In this document: one piece after another, positions 7,952 to 15,777 of the stretch
Numbering within the stretch: the stretch's first letter is position 1
Layout: each line of letters opens with the position of its first letter
Assembly (NCBI GenBank): GCA_013388675.1
Contig: JACAEW010000187.1
Coordinates: 1 to 41,043, forward strand
Direction of reading: 5' to 3'
Length of the DNA: 41,043 bases
Origin: Syntrophaceae bacterium
Lineage (GTDB): Bacteria > Desulfobacterota > SM23-61
Notes under the pieces: model-generated
Told to the model about the DNA's origin: nothing
The model's input: the letters and a program-made list of their open reading frames with translations, nothing else
Database searches by the model: none
Program-made: the position numbers and the translations under genes

Positions 7952-8284
7952 AGTCTTTTCCTCCTTTTTGGTTCTTATTTTCCCATCGATGTTCCTTAAG
8001 CACCCCGTTGCCGGTCGGGGTGCCAGATGGGTCAGTTCGTCGAGGACCTTGCCCAGGTCGTTCAGTCTGTTTTTTTCTACAAAATAGTGCGTCCAGTATC
8101 CCCGCTTCTCCCCTTTGACCAGCCCGGCTTTCCGCAGCTGTTTCAGGTGCTGGGAAACGGCCGCCTCGGATATTTTCAAGCGATAGGCCAAAGCCCCCAC
8201 GCACAAGTCCCCGGTCAATAAGAGCTTCAGAAGCTCGAATCGCGTCTTGTCCGCCAAGGCTTTGAATAGGGCGATGGATTCCAT
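7823..8284 (-). CDS. ArsR/SmtB family repressor with Cys-rich tail
   Basis: The 153-residue protein begins with a typical ArsR winged helix: ALFKALADKTRFELLKLLL, DLCVGALAYRLKISEAAVSQHLKQLRKAGLV (helix-turn-helix, residues 27-56), then the wing KRGYWTHYFV. The classic CxC metal site of ArsR is reduced to a single Cys (LCVG). After residue 90 comes a linker and then a 42-residue Cys/Lys/His tail with five cysteines (MCASKC, KECTP, EKCHG, HPCVG). That tail has its own strong ribosome site and can be made alone (see nested entry). A strong promoter with a palindromic operator lies just upstream, so autoregulation is likely. The metal or ligand is unknown. Confidence 0.92.
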   Translation of the reverse strand: MESIALFKALADKTRFELLKLLLTGDLCVGALAYRLKISEAAVSQHLKQLRKAGLVKGEKRGYWTHYFVEKNRLNDLGKVLDELTHLAPRPATGCLRNIDGKIRTKKEEKTMCASKCQRPEKLKGNPKECTPKQIEKCHGSKKDHPCVGKTKK

Positions 8285-8324
8285 CCGAGCAACCCAAATT
8301 TTATTTTAGAAATTACTTAATTGG

Positions 8325-8353
8325 ATTCTAATTCGCTAAATTAGTTTTGTCAA
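8325..8353 (-). promoter_or_regulatory. arsR promoter with palindromic operator in the spacer
   Basis: On the minus strand TTGACA (8348-8353), exactly 17 bases, then TAGAAT (8325-8330). The spacer holds a perfect interrupted palindrome, CTAATT-N5-AATTAG (8328-8344), overlapping the -10 box. A second pair, TTAGAA (8306-8311) and TTCTAA (8326-8331), flanks the expected start. This is the expected geometry for ArsR autorepression. Confidence 0.8.
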
Positions 8354-8589
8354 CCTTTTTCTCCATCAAGGGGCAGCCGCCATACGAAAAAAGAAGGCTT
8401 TCGGGGTCCGCCTACCCCCGAGAGGAATGAGCGTCCAAAACCCAAGACAGAACATCTCGAGGACTTTTGGGGTTGGAGTCTATTTTTAGGACCTGCCCGC
8501 TTCGGGAAGGAGAGCGCCCGGGGCGGAAGGGATTAAAAAGTTCTCCCGGACCTGTTATGGGGGACCTTCAGAGGGGACTGCCGTTCGGG
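8354..8589. other. Intergenic stretch without a recognisable gene
   Basis: This region lies between the arsR promoter and the stop of the dehydrogenase gene. I see short GC-rich inverted repeats (for example CCCG-CTT-CGGG near 8497) but no convincing T-tailed terminator and no coding frame with a ribosome site. Confidence 0.5.
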
Positions 8590-10455
8590 TTAGGCCTGGG
8601 CCTGGAGAAGTCGGTATAGCGTCTTGCGGGCCAGGATGTCGGTGCTGACCACGCCCACGACCGCATCGCCGTCCACGACCGGCATGGCGGAAATTTCGTG
8701 GGTTTCCAGCCGGCGCAGCACGTCGATCACGTTATCGCCGGGCCGGACGGTGATGACTTGGCGGCTCATGATCTCGGAGACGGGAACATCGGAAGAGCAG
8801 GCCGTGGCCATGGCCTTGGCGATGTCCCAGTCGGTGACCACCCCCACCAAAGTGCCCGACGGGGACACGACAGCCAGCATCTCATGGGGGTCGGCGATGA
8901 GGATCCGGGCGGCGTCGCAGGCCGGTCGGTCGGGAGAGATGGACTGCAAAGGTTCCATGATGTCGGCCGCGCAGCGGAAGGCTTCGCTGGAGGCGATTCG
9001 GCGGACGCTGATCTGTTCGGCCGCTTGGACGGGTAGCAGGTCCGGGTCGGCCAGCAGGGCATCCACCAGTTCTTTCATGTTGCGGCGGATAATTTCGTCC
9101 CGCGCTTGGATGCCGGCCCGCAAGCGCCGCTCGGCCAGGAGCCTGAATTCCTCGGCGTGCCCGGCCAGCCAGCGTTCTACCTCTTTTGGATTACCCTGCA
9201 ACTGGGATGGGATGGATAGCGAAGGGGGCGTTTGGATCAATTGCTCCTGGGCGGCAAAAATGACCCCGCCGGAGTTGACCAGAAAATCGGAAGCGATGAG
9301 CGTCCCCCGTTGCCAGTATACGGCCCGCTCCATGCGCATCCGGGCGGCTCGACGGGTCCTCTCGGGCGAATAAGTGTTGGCCCCTTCGACGATCATGGCC
9401 CAGTGCCCGGCCCGGTCCACGGTCATGGATGGACGAGTGCCAGGATCTGTACCCAGGTAATGGCCCACGGGCGCGGCCGGCACCAGGCAAAAGGCCGATT
9501 CCCGGAGCAGGTCATCGGCGGTGGTGGCGAACTTGGCGCCGGAACCTTTTTTCCCCGCAAGGTAACGTTCGAAGAAGGGGTAGGTAACCAGCCCGCCTTC
9601 GTCCCGCATCGCCAGGAGGTCCGCGATGGGCAAGCCCCTTTCGTCGTAGAGATAACCGCCCGCATCGGATATACCGAGGATGCGAGGAGGAATCGGCCAG
9701 GCTGCCAGCATGCGGGCGACGTGCGCTCCCACGGCCCCAAAACCCTGGATGAGGACGGTAAGGTCCCCCGGCGCGGGGACTACCAGGTTGGCAAACTGCG
9801 GCAGGGCCTTCAACCTCGGCATTTCCTCCAGCAGGGTCGCGATGGCGATGACCAATCCACCGGCTGCCGCCCCCAGTTGGTCGATGCGGTTGCCGCCCAT
9901 CTCCGCCGGCTTGGAGACGGCGCAGTCCAGGCCGTTTTCCGCCGCAATGGTTTTCATATCGCTATCGTTTGTGCCCACGTCCGGCCCGGGCAAATAGATA
10001 TCCCGGTAGCGGTGAAGCAGCCGGGCAAAACGGCGCACGATCTCTGTATGCTCGGCGGAAGACAAGGTGCGGTCGGGGGCAACGATGCCGGCTTTCCCCC
10101 CTCCGAAAGGCAAACCAGCCGCTGCGTTTTTCAGGGTCATTCCCCGCGCCAGATTAAAAATGGTGAGGGGAGTGACGTCGGGCAGCATGCGGATCCCTCC
10201 CATCGACGGCCGGCCCATGGCCAGATTGTCCACCACCAGGTATCCGCCCGCCTCGACCCCGATCTCCTCGTCCCACATGCACACCACCAGCCGCGGCCCC
10301 AGACGATCGACTCCGATGCCCAGCCGATGAAGACGCTCCAGGTCGGTCGATCGGAACTCGATGAACCGCATCGAACCCTGCGCCTCCAATCGATTAGCCC
10401 ATGAGGCTCCGGGCAAGGCTTCGCGAAGGAATTGCTCCATCTGCCTGGGAATCAT
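8590..10455 (-). CDS. Glu/Leu/Phe/Val dehydrogenase fused to a CBS-domain pair
   Basis: This encodes 621 residues from ATG 10455, which overlaps the TRAP permease stop (ATGA) and follows GGAGGG. The N-terminal part is an amino-acid dehydrogenase. Lysines matching both active-site Lys of leucine dehydrogenase are present in GMTLKNAAAGL (K109) and PFGGGKAGI (K121); DVGTND follows at 159-164, and the NAD(P) motif GFGAVG is at 238-243. The Lys that grips the side-chain carboxylate in glutamate dehydrogenases is replaced by Met in RPSMGGIRM (M85), as in the hydrophobic-substrate enzymes. Residues about 500-621 are two CBS motifs (LVGVVTDWDIAKAM, VVGVVSTDILARKTL). Frame continues upstream of 10455 only as antisense-like sequence of the permease. 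Substrate is unknown. Confidence 0.9.
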   Translation of the reverse strand: MIPRQMEQFLREALPGASWANRLEAQGSMRFIEFRSTDLERLHRLGIGVDRLGPRLVVCMWDEEIGVEAGGYLVVDNLAMGRPSMGGIRMLPDVTPLTIFNLARGMTLKNAAAGLPFGGGKAGIVAPDRTLSSAEHTEIVRRFARLLHRYRDIYLPGPDVGTNDSDMKTIAAENGLDCAVSKPAEMGGNRIDQLGAAAGGLVIAIATLLEEMPRLKALPQFANLVVPAPGDLTVLIQGFGAVGAHVARMLAAWPIPPRILGISDAGGYLYDERGLPIADLLAMRDEGGLVTYPFFERYLAGKKGSGAKFATTADDLLRESAFCLVPAAPVGHYLGTDPGTRPSMTVDRAGHWAMIVEGANTYSPERTRRAARMRMERAVYWQRGTLIASDFLVNSGGVIFAAQEQLIQTPPSLSIPSQLQGNPKEVERWLAGHAEEFRLLAERRLRAGIQARDEIIRRNMKELVDALLADPDLLPVQAAEQISVRRIASSEAFRCAADIMEPLQSISPDRPACDAARILIADPHEMLAVVSPSGTLVGVVTDWDIAKAMATACSSDVPVSEIMSRQVITVRPGDNVIDVLRRLETHEISAMPVVDGDAVVGVVSTDILARKTLYRLLQAQA

Positions 10456-12365
10456 CTGTCCCTCCCATGGGAATCGAAAATCATTCCCGTTGACGAAGAA
10501 GTTTTTTTCCTCTTTCGCCAACTCCCGGCGGCCACGAAACCCACCAGCACCAAACCCAGTAAGTCGGTGTATATTTCCGGAACGATGACCAGGACGCCTC
10601 CGAGGGCAAGAAGCATACGCTCCGTGATTTTCAGGGGGGCAAAAAGAAAGGCGGTCCAGGCAGCAGCAACGGCAGTGATGCCGATCATGGCCGTAAAGGT
10701 CACCTGGAGGACCTGGCCGGGTAGGGCAGCGCCCAGAAGGCCCGTATTGTAAACAAAGGCAAAGGGGACAATATAGGTGCTGGCCGCCAGGCCCACCGCC
10801 GTCCACCCGATCTTCATCGGGCTCTCCTTGGCCAGCCCCGAGGCCGCGAAGGCGGCCAGGGCCACCGGAGGGGTGATGGCCGAAAGAATGGCGAAATAGA
10901 ACACGAACATGTGAGCGCCCAGGGGGGAAACCCCGAAATCGATCAGCATGGGGGCGCAAGTGATGGCCACAATAATATAAGCCGCGGTGGTGGGGACGCC
11001 CATTCCCATGATGGTGGCCGCCACCATGGTGAAGATCAGGGCGATGAGCAGGATCCCCCCGGAGAAACCCATGACCAGGGAGAACAGCTTGAACCCGATG
11101 CCGGTCATGGTGATGCTGCCCACCACCACGCCGGCCGCGGCGCAGGCCCCGGCCACGGTGAGGACATTCTTGGCGGCGTCGAGACAGGCATCCTGAATCT
11201 TTGCCCAAGTAAGGCGATGTTCCCGGTTGGGCCAGGTTACCACAAAAGTGGCGGCGATCGCCCATAAAACCGATTTCGTCACCGTGTAGCGAACGACAAC
11301 CAGGAGGAAGAGAAGCAGCAGGAGGGGAACCAAAAAATGAAGGCCTTCTTTCAGGGTTTTAAAAAACGGGGGGATTTCCGCCCCCCGGGAAGGACGCATG
11401 CCAATCTTCACCGCATACAGATGGACACCCATGAAAACCGACAGGTAATAAAGGATGGCCGGAATAACCGCCGCTCCCATGACCGTCACGTAGGACATTC
11501 CCAGGATCTGGGCCATGATAAAGGCCGCCGCCCCCATGATGGGGGGCATGATCTGGCCGCCCGTGGAGGCCACCGCCTCCACCGCCCCGGCCATATGGGG
11601 GGGAAAGCCCTGCCGGATCATCATGGGAATGGTGAAAGTGCCGGTCCCCACCACGTTGGCCACGGCGCTCCCCGAGATGGTCCCGAAGAGGCTGCTCATG
11701 ATGACCGCGGTCTTGGCCGGCCCTCCGCTGAAACGGCCGGTTATGGATAGGGCCATCTTCAGGAGAAATTCCCCCATCCCGCACTGGCTGAGGAGGGAAG
11801 AAAGGAAGATGAACAGCACGATATATTCCGCCGAAACCCCCAGGGGGGTACCGAAGATGCCCTCCAGAGAGAGGGCCATCTGCGAGGCGACCCGGTCGAA
11901 CCCGTACCCCCGGTGTCCCAAAAGCCCAGGAATATGCTGTCCCAGGAGCGGGTAAAGGGTAGCGATGGCGGCGATGATGGCCAGCACGTTTCCCGTAGCC
12001 CGCCGGGCCTGCTCCAGGACTAACAGGATAAGGACCCAGCCGACTGCCGTTTCCAGGGGAGTGACCATCCCCTGGCGGAAGAGAATCTCCTTCCAGAAAA
12101 CGATCACGTATAATCCGGCTCCCAGCGAGAGGATGGCTAGGACCCAATCCAGGGCGGAAACGGTCCCCCGGCCGGTTTTTCGAAGGGGCAGAAGAAGAAA
12201 GCTTAGAAAGAGCACGAAGGCCAGGTGGATTCCCCGCTGGAGAAAGGAAGGAATGATCACCAGGCCCGCCGTGGCGATATGAAAGACCATGAGGAGAACG
12301 CTCAGAAAAATGATCAGGCTCTCCAGGCTGGCTTTGCCGCTTTCGACCTTCCCTAAAACGTTCAT
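10452..12365 (-). CDS. TRAP transporter fused permease (TAXI type)
   Basis: This 637-residue integral membrane protein joins the small (DctQ-like) and large (DctM-like) subunits of a TRAP transporter, as is usual for TAXI systems. The N-terminal third holds several membrane spans; the remainder has the DctM signature, including MSSLFGTISGSAVANVVGTG, AVEAVASTGGQIMPPIMGAA and GMGVPTTAAYIIVA. It should drive sodium- or proton-coupled uptake of an organic acid or amino acid delivered by the TAXI binding protein encoded immediately upstream. Ribosome site GGAGA lies before ATG 12365. The downstream dehydrogenase overlaps its stop codon, so uptake and catabolism appear coupled. Confidence 0.95.
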   Translation of the reverse strand: MNVLGKVESGKASLESLIIFLSVLLMVFHIATAGLVIIPSFLQRGIHLAFVLFLSFLLLPLRKTGRGTVSALDWVLAILSLGAGLYVIVFWKEILFRQGMVTPLETAVGWVLILLVLEQARRATGNVLAIIAAIATLYPLLGQHIPGLLGHRGYGFDRVASQMALSLEGIFGTPLGVSAEYIVLFIFLSSLLSQCGMGEFLLKMALSITGRFSGGPAKTAVIMSSLFGTISGSAVANVVGTGTFTIPMMIRQGFPPHMAGAVEAVASTGGQIMPPIMGAAAFIMAQILGMSYVTVMGAAVIPAILYYLSVFMGVHLYAVKIGMRPSRGAEIPPFFKTLKEGLHFLVPLLLLLFLLVVVRYTVTKSVLWAIAATFVVTWPNREHRLTWAKIQDACLDAAKNVLTVAGACAAAGVVVGSITMTGIGFKLFSLVMGFSGGILLIALIFTMVAATIMGMGVPTTAAYIIVAITCAPMLIDFGVSPLGAHMFVFYFAILSAITPPVALAAFAASGLAKESPMKIGWTAVGLAASTYIVPFAFVYNTGLLGAALPGQVLQVTFTAMIGITAVAAAWTAFLFAPLKITERMLLALGGVLVIVPEIYTDLLGLVLVGFVAAGSWRKRKKTSSSTGMIFDSHGRDR

Positions 12366-12419
12366 GAGGCTTCTCCGTCGTCGATGAGATCCTTTTCCCT
12401 GATTTCACCATAACAAAGA

Positions 12420-12446
12420 GAGCGGCCCACCCCCGAATGGCCGCTC
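12420..12446 (-). terminator. Intercistronic hairpin between TAXI protein and permease
   Basis: An 8-bp perfect stem (GAGCGGCC at 12420-12427, GGCCGCTC at 12439-12446) extends by four more pairs after one mismatch and is followed on the minus strand by CTTTGTT. It sits between the binding-protein and permease genes. It probably acts as a partial terminator or mRNA stabiliser that favours the binding protein. Confidence 0.55.
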
Positions 12447-12476
12447 CCTTTTTAAACCTTTTCCCTTCGGGACCGG

Positions 12477-13463
12477 TTACTTGGGCATCAATCGGTCCGG
12501 AATGGCGATTCCTTTCTCCCGGTAGTACTTCACCGCCCCGGGATGAAGGGGGGCAATGGCGAATTTCATGGTGTTTTCCGGGGTAGCCTGGTCCGCATCC
12601 TTGTAGGCCTTTTTGAGCGCCGCCATATTGGCATAAACCGCCTTGGTGATTTCATAGGCGAGGTTATCGGACAGCTCCTTGGTCGCCAGGTAGGAATTCC
12701 AGATGCCCGGCACCTTAATATCCTCCTTGACCGGGCCGTAGCTTCCCTTGGGAATGACCGCCGGGGGGTAATAGGCGAATTTCTGCTGGACCTTGTCCAG
12801 TTCCCCATCGCTGAAGCCTACGAGGTGTATGTCATGGGTAGCCGCCAGGTCCATGATAAAGGGGGCCGGAATTCCGATGGCTGCAAATTGGACATCCAGG
12901 ATCCCGTTGCGGATCGCGTTGGCCCCTTCGTTCCAGTTCAGGTAGGAAAGATTGATGCTCTTGGGATCGATTCCCAGGGCCTCCAGCACGGCTTGGGTCA
13001 TCACCGAGCTCCCGGTCCCCGGGTTACCGATGGAAACCCTTTTCCCTACCAGGTCCGCCGGCGTGCGGACCTGGAGCTTTTTCAGGGTCACCCCCTGGAG
13101 CACCGCCGGGTACATGATAAAGAGAGTTCGAATGTTGGTCTGGGGTTCCTTGAACTGGCCCGTTCCTTTCATGGCCTGGAAGACCACATCGTTCATGGCC
13201 GGGCCGAGCTGCATGTCGTTGATCTGCATCCGTTTGACATGCTCCACCGAAGAGCCCGGGACTACTTCCACCGTGGCCTGAGCACCGGGGACGCTCTGGT
13301 TGATGATCTGCGAGACCGCCCCGGAGTATAGGTAATAGACCCCTCCGATTCCGTTACCCCCCACGGCCAGCCGGGTTTTGGCCGCGGCTTCCGCAAGGCC
13401 GGAGCCTGCGAAGAAGAAACCGACCAGGAAAAGGCTCAGAATCAGCATTTTTCTTCCGGACAT
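12477..13463 (-). CDS. TAXI family TRAP transporter substrate-binding protein
   Basis: The product is 328 residues from ATG 13463, chosen because AGGAG lies 8 bases upstream; an ATG at 13469 is almost on top of that site. A signal peptide (KMLILSLFLVGFFFAGSGLAEAAA) precedes the mature start KTRLAVGG. The family-defining first strand and loop GGNGIGGVYYLYSGAV and the later GNPGTGSSVMTQAVLEALGI are present, both typical of TAXI (TRAP-associated extracytoplasmic immunogenic) proteins. These bind small carboxylates or amino acids such as glutamate. It is the first gene of a TAXI-permease-dehydrogenase unit. Confidence 0.95.
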   Translation of the reverse strand: MSGRKMLILSLFLVGFFFAGSGLAEAAAKTRLAVGGNGIGGVYYLYSGAVSQIINQSVPGAQATVEVVPGSSVEHVKRMQINDMQLGPAMNDVVFQAMKGTGQFKEPQTNIRTLFIMYPAVLQGVTLKKLQVRTPADLVGKRVSIGNPGTGSSVMTQAVLEALGIDPKSINLSYLNWNEGANAIRNGILDVQFAAIGIPAPFIMDLAATHDIHLVGFSDGELDKVQQKFAYYPPAVIPKGSYGPVKEDIKVPGIWNSYLATKELSDNLAYEITKAVYANMAALKKAYKDADQATPENTMKFAIAPLHPGAVKYYREKGIAIPDRLMPK

Positions 13464-13624
13464 AGACATGTCTCCTTTCTTTGGGTGAAGATGCAATGCT
13501 CTCGCCAAAAATTGAAATCGGCCAAAATTTGACTTTCCTTTTGGCGATCTTTTCCCACAACGATGAAATGAAAAGATGCTTGTGGAGTTGGCAAGTTTAG
13601 ACCCAGCGCCCGAACTGTTGAAAG

Positions 13625-13653
13625 ATTATATTCGGAAGGTACGGGAAAGGCAA
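13625..13653 (-). promoter_or_regulatory. Promoter of the TAXI-TRAP-dehydrogenase unit
   Basis: On the minus strand TTGCCT (13648-13653), a 17-base spacer and a perfect TATAAT (13625-13630). The predicted leader to ATG 13463 is about 155 bases; I saw no known riboswitch in it. Confidence 0.55.
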
Positions 13654-13734
13654 GAAAAACCGGTCCATTGTGCTCCTGCCCCAGCACCGGGGTTGGGGCG
13701 GAGAAATTTGGCCGCGCATCGCCGCGGAAACAGC

Positions 13735-14865
13735 CTAGAATTTTAGCACCCCCTTCCTCGACCCGTAAAAAAGAATCAACCCGGTCAGGTAGGCCGCACC
13801 CATGTTCAACATGGACAAACCGGCGACGACCAGCATGATGTAGATATCGGAGCGCTCGCTTCCGATGTCCCGGGTGATGGAAGCCAGTTCCAGGCCGGTG
13901 AAGAATAGGATGACTCCCAGGATGGAGGGAGGAAACACCCTGAAGATCGTGGCTACGGAGTCACTGAAGAGAAGCCCCAGAACCAGAACCATGACCCCCA
14001 GGATCACCAGCGCCCCGCCGGTCCGGGCTCCGAAGCGGACGTGGCCGGCCATTCCCCCGGCCCCGTGACAGAGGGGAATCCCTCCGATGGCCGCGCTGAA
14101 AAGGTTCATGATCCCGTGGTCTAAGGCGATCGTCTTTACCTTTGCCGGTCGGTCCGGGAAAAGTTCGTTGTTTTCCTCTGCCGTGCCGATGATGGCATTT
14201 CCCAGGGTCAGGGGCGCCTGGGGCAAGCCCAGGACCAAGGTCCCCGCGACGAGGTCCGCCCAACTCATCCGCCCGAGAGAAAATTCGGGGAATCGGAGAC
14301 GGACGGAAATCTGGCTGAGGTCCTGCCATAACCCGGGGTTGCCCACGAAGGCCATCGCCATGCCGAAAGTTAATAGGAGGAGCATGGCCGGAATCTTCTC
14401 CTGGGAAAGAAGAAAGAAGGTCATTCCTACGGCAACCACCGCCACCCAGGGCTGTTCTTTCATCATCCCGATTCCCTGCAGGACAAAGGAAAGACCCAAC
14501 CCCAGCATGATTCCGCGGGTAATGGGTTTGGCGGTGATCCTATGGAGCCAGGAAACTGCCCCCGAAAGCCCCATAACCAGCCAGAAGAAGGCGGTAAAAA
14601 GCCCGGAACTCCAGATCATTCCCTGGGTGATGGCCTCGGGATGGGCGATGGCCATTCCCCCGATGGCTTTCATGGGCTGGACCGGAAAGGGGGTTTTGAA
14701 ATACTGGCCTGCGAAGATTTTAAAGACCCCGAAGGCCACCAGGATTCCCAGGGGGTCCATTTTATTAAGAGTGATATAGGCGGCCACAAAGGGAATGAAG
14801 GTGCCCAGGTCCCCGAAGGCCCCGGCCAATTCCCGGCGGTTGTATTCGTTGCCCAAGAAGCGCAT
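13735..14865 (-). CDS. MOT1-type molybdate/sulfate transporter
   Basis: The 376-residue membrane protein belongs to the MFS_MOT1 family (SulP-related). It opens with NEYNRRELAGAFGDLGTFIPFVAAY, whose ELAGAFGDLGT motif is diagnostic, and continues with TPFPVQPMKAIGG, LGLPQAPLTLGNAIIGT and GGIPLCHGAGGMAGHVRFG, the second family motif. About ten membrane spans are visible. A one-domain ModE regulator gene lies 44 bases upstream, which favours molybdate (or tungstate) over sulfate. No clear ribosome site precedes ATG 14865; a 14-bp palindrome, CAATTCATGAATTG, lies at 14884-14897, between the regulator's stop and this start. Confidence 0.9.
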   Translation of the reverse strand: MRFLGNEYNRRELAGAFGDLGTFIPFVAAYITLNKMDPLGILVAFGVFKIFAGQYFKTPFPVQPMKAIGGMAIAHPEAITQGMIWSSGLFTAFFWLVMGLSGAVSWLHRITAKPITRGIMLGLGLSFVLQGIGMMKEQPWVAVVAVGMTFFLLSQEKIPAMLLLLTFGMAMAFVGNPGLWQDLSQISVRLRFPEFSLGRMSWADLVAGTLVLGLPQAPLTLGNAIIGTAEENNELFPDRPAKVKTIALDHGIMNLFSAAIGGIPLCHGAGGMAGHVRFGARTGGALVILGVMVLVLGLLFSDSVATIFRVFPPSILGVILFFTGLELASITRDIGSERSDIYIMLVVAGLSMLNMGAAYLTGLILFYGSRKGVLKF

Positions 14866-14883
14866 GGTTCAAAAACGTGGGGT

Positions 14884-14897
14884 CAATTCATGAATTG
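14884..14897. promoter_or_regulatory. 14-bp perfect palindrome between modE-like and MOT1 genes
   Basis: CAATTCATGAATTG lies in the 44-base gap just upstream of the MOT1 start. Its position fits an operator or an mRNA element controlling translation of the transporter, but it does not match the E. coli ModE box, so this is tentative. Confidence 0.35.
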
Positions 14898-14909
14898 CGC
14901 CTACTCCGG

Positions 14910-15239
14910 TCAGGAAAAGGCTTTTTGAAATTTGTCCTCGATAAACTCATCCAGGCCTTCCCGAAAGGCGGCGTACCGTTGCAGGAAGTCTCTCCCCTGC
15001 GCGGTCAGTTTTGCCCCCCCGCCCTCCCTTCCCCCGACCTGGGTTTCCACCAGTTTTATTTTCCCCCGCTTCTCCATCTTCTTCAGGAACCCCCAGGCGT
15101 GACGGTACGACATGCCCATCTCTTCAGCCGCATTCTGAATCGATCCCGTTGTCTCGATCAGCTTCAACAAATGGATTTTTCCATCCCCGGCGATGACTTC
15201 TCCCCCGGCTTCGATCCATACTTTCGATTTCACTCTCAT
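14910..15239 (-). CDS. ModE-like winged-helix regulator without the molybdate domain
   Basis: This 109-residue protein (start ATG 15239; an in-frame ATG at 15254 is possible, and neither has a strong ribosome site) matches the N-terminal DNA-binding domain of ModE. Key segments are KSKVWIEAGGEVIAGDGK, the helix-turn-helix ETTGSIQNAAEEMGMSYRHA, WGFLKKME, and a glycine-rich wing GGREGGGAKLTAQG. The TOBE/MopI sensory domain of E. coli ModE is absent, as in many Desulfobacterota and archaea. The MOT1 transporter follows directly, so control of molybdenum uptake is likely; how metal is sensed is not evident. Confidence 0.88.
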   Translation of the reverse strand: MRVKSKVWIEAGGEVIAGDGKIHLLKLIETTGSIQNAAEEMGMSYRHAWGFLKKMEKRGKIKLVETQVGGREGGGAKLTAQGRDFLQRYAAFREGLDEFIEDKFQKAFS

Positions 15240-15284
15240 CCGCCTGGGTCCCATGGATGCCCCCGGAAAGAAAATCGTTATGTT

Positions 15285-15313
15285 TTTTTAAACCGATCGA
15301 TCGGATTTGTCAA
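15285..15313 (-). promoter_or_regulatory. Candidate promoter and operator of the ModE-like gene
   Basis: On the minus strand TTGACA (15308-15313), a 17-base spacer and TAAAAA (15285-15290). The spacer contains the perfect 12-bp palindrome CCGATCGATCGG (15293-15304), a likely operator between -35 and -10. Confidence 0.5.
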
Positions 15314-15495
15314 GAAAAAACCGGGAGTAATCCGGTTGCGGGCCTCCTGGGAAAATATTCCTTTTCCGGGAAAAGGGAAGGCAGGGAAAGGAGTATATTC
15401 AGGATTCACGGTGATCCCTTAGGGAAGATGAATTGTACAAATCGGCGAAACGGGCTGGAGGATTCAGGAGGGAAGATTCGGGCAGGAACAAAAAT

Positions 15496-15774
15496 TCAGG
15501 AAACCCGGCACTTTTTCTTCAAGTAATCGTGCAGGCGGAGATGGACTTCTTTGGGCAGGGGTTCGGAACTTGCGTATTTGAATAGGTCGATGGTTTTCTT
15601 CAGCGTATTCACGAAGATCAAACAGGGGTTGCAGTCGGCCATGTGTTTTTCCACGTCCTCGCAGAGTTTCGGGTCCAGCTCGCCGTCGATGTATTCGGAG
15701 AGTTTTTCCAGCATCTTTTGGCATTCCACCCCTCGGCAGGCAAAGACTCGGCTGGTTTTTTCCTCTTTTTCCAT
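15496..15774 (-). CDS. Zinc-finger anti-sigma factor (zf-HC2 type)
   Basis: This 92-residue protein carries the ZAS zinc motif: Cys at 18 and 38, then H44xxxC48xxC51 in KHMADCNPC. It starts 3 bases after the ECF sigma stop, with GGAGG 8 bases upstream inside the sigma gene, so the pair is translationally linked. No membrane segment follows the motif, so it should be a soluble, cytoplasmic anti-sigma factor, which in known cases respond to redox changes through the zinc-bound cysteines. Three further cysteines (C13, C18, C89) could take part. Partner assignment rests on adjacency. Confidence 0.88.
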   Translation of the reverse strand: MEKEEKTSRVFACRGVECQKMLEKLSEYIDGELDPKLCEDVEKHMADCNPCLIFVNTLKKTIDLFKYASSEPLPKEVHLRLHDYLKKKCRVS

Positions 15775-15777
15775 GAT

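Noticed and set aside
9232-10404. A 390-codon plus-strand frame opposite the dehydrogenase
   Set aside because: Shadow frame of the dehydrogenase gene, low complexity and without motifs.
10456-11265. A 270-residue N-terminal extension of the dehydrogenase reading frame
   Set aside because: It lies entirely within the TRAP permease coding region in another frame, is rich in Arg/His/Gly typical of a shadow frame, and shows no domain; the ATG at 10455 has a ribosome site and the classic ATGA overlap.
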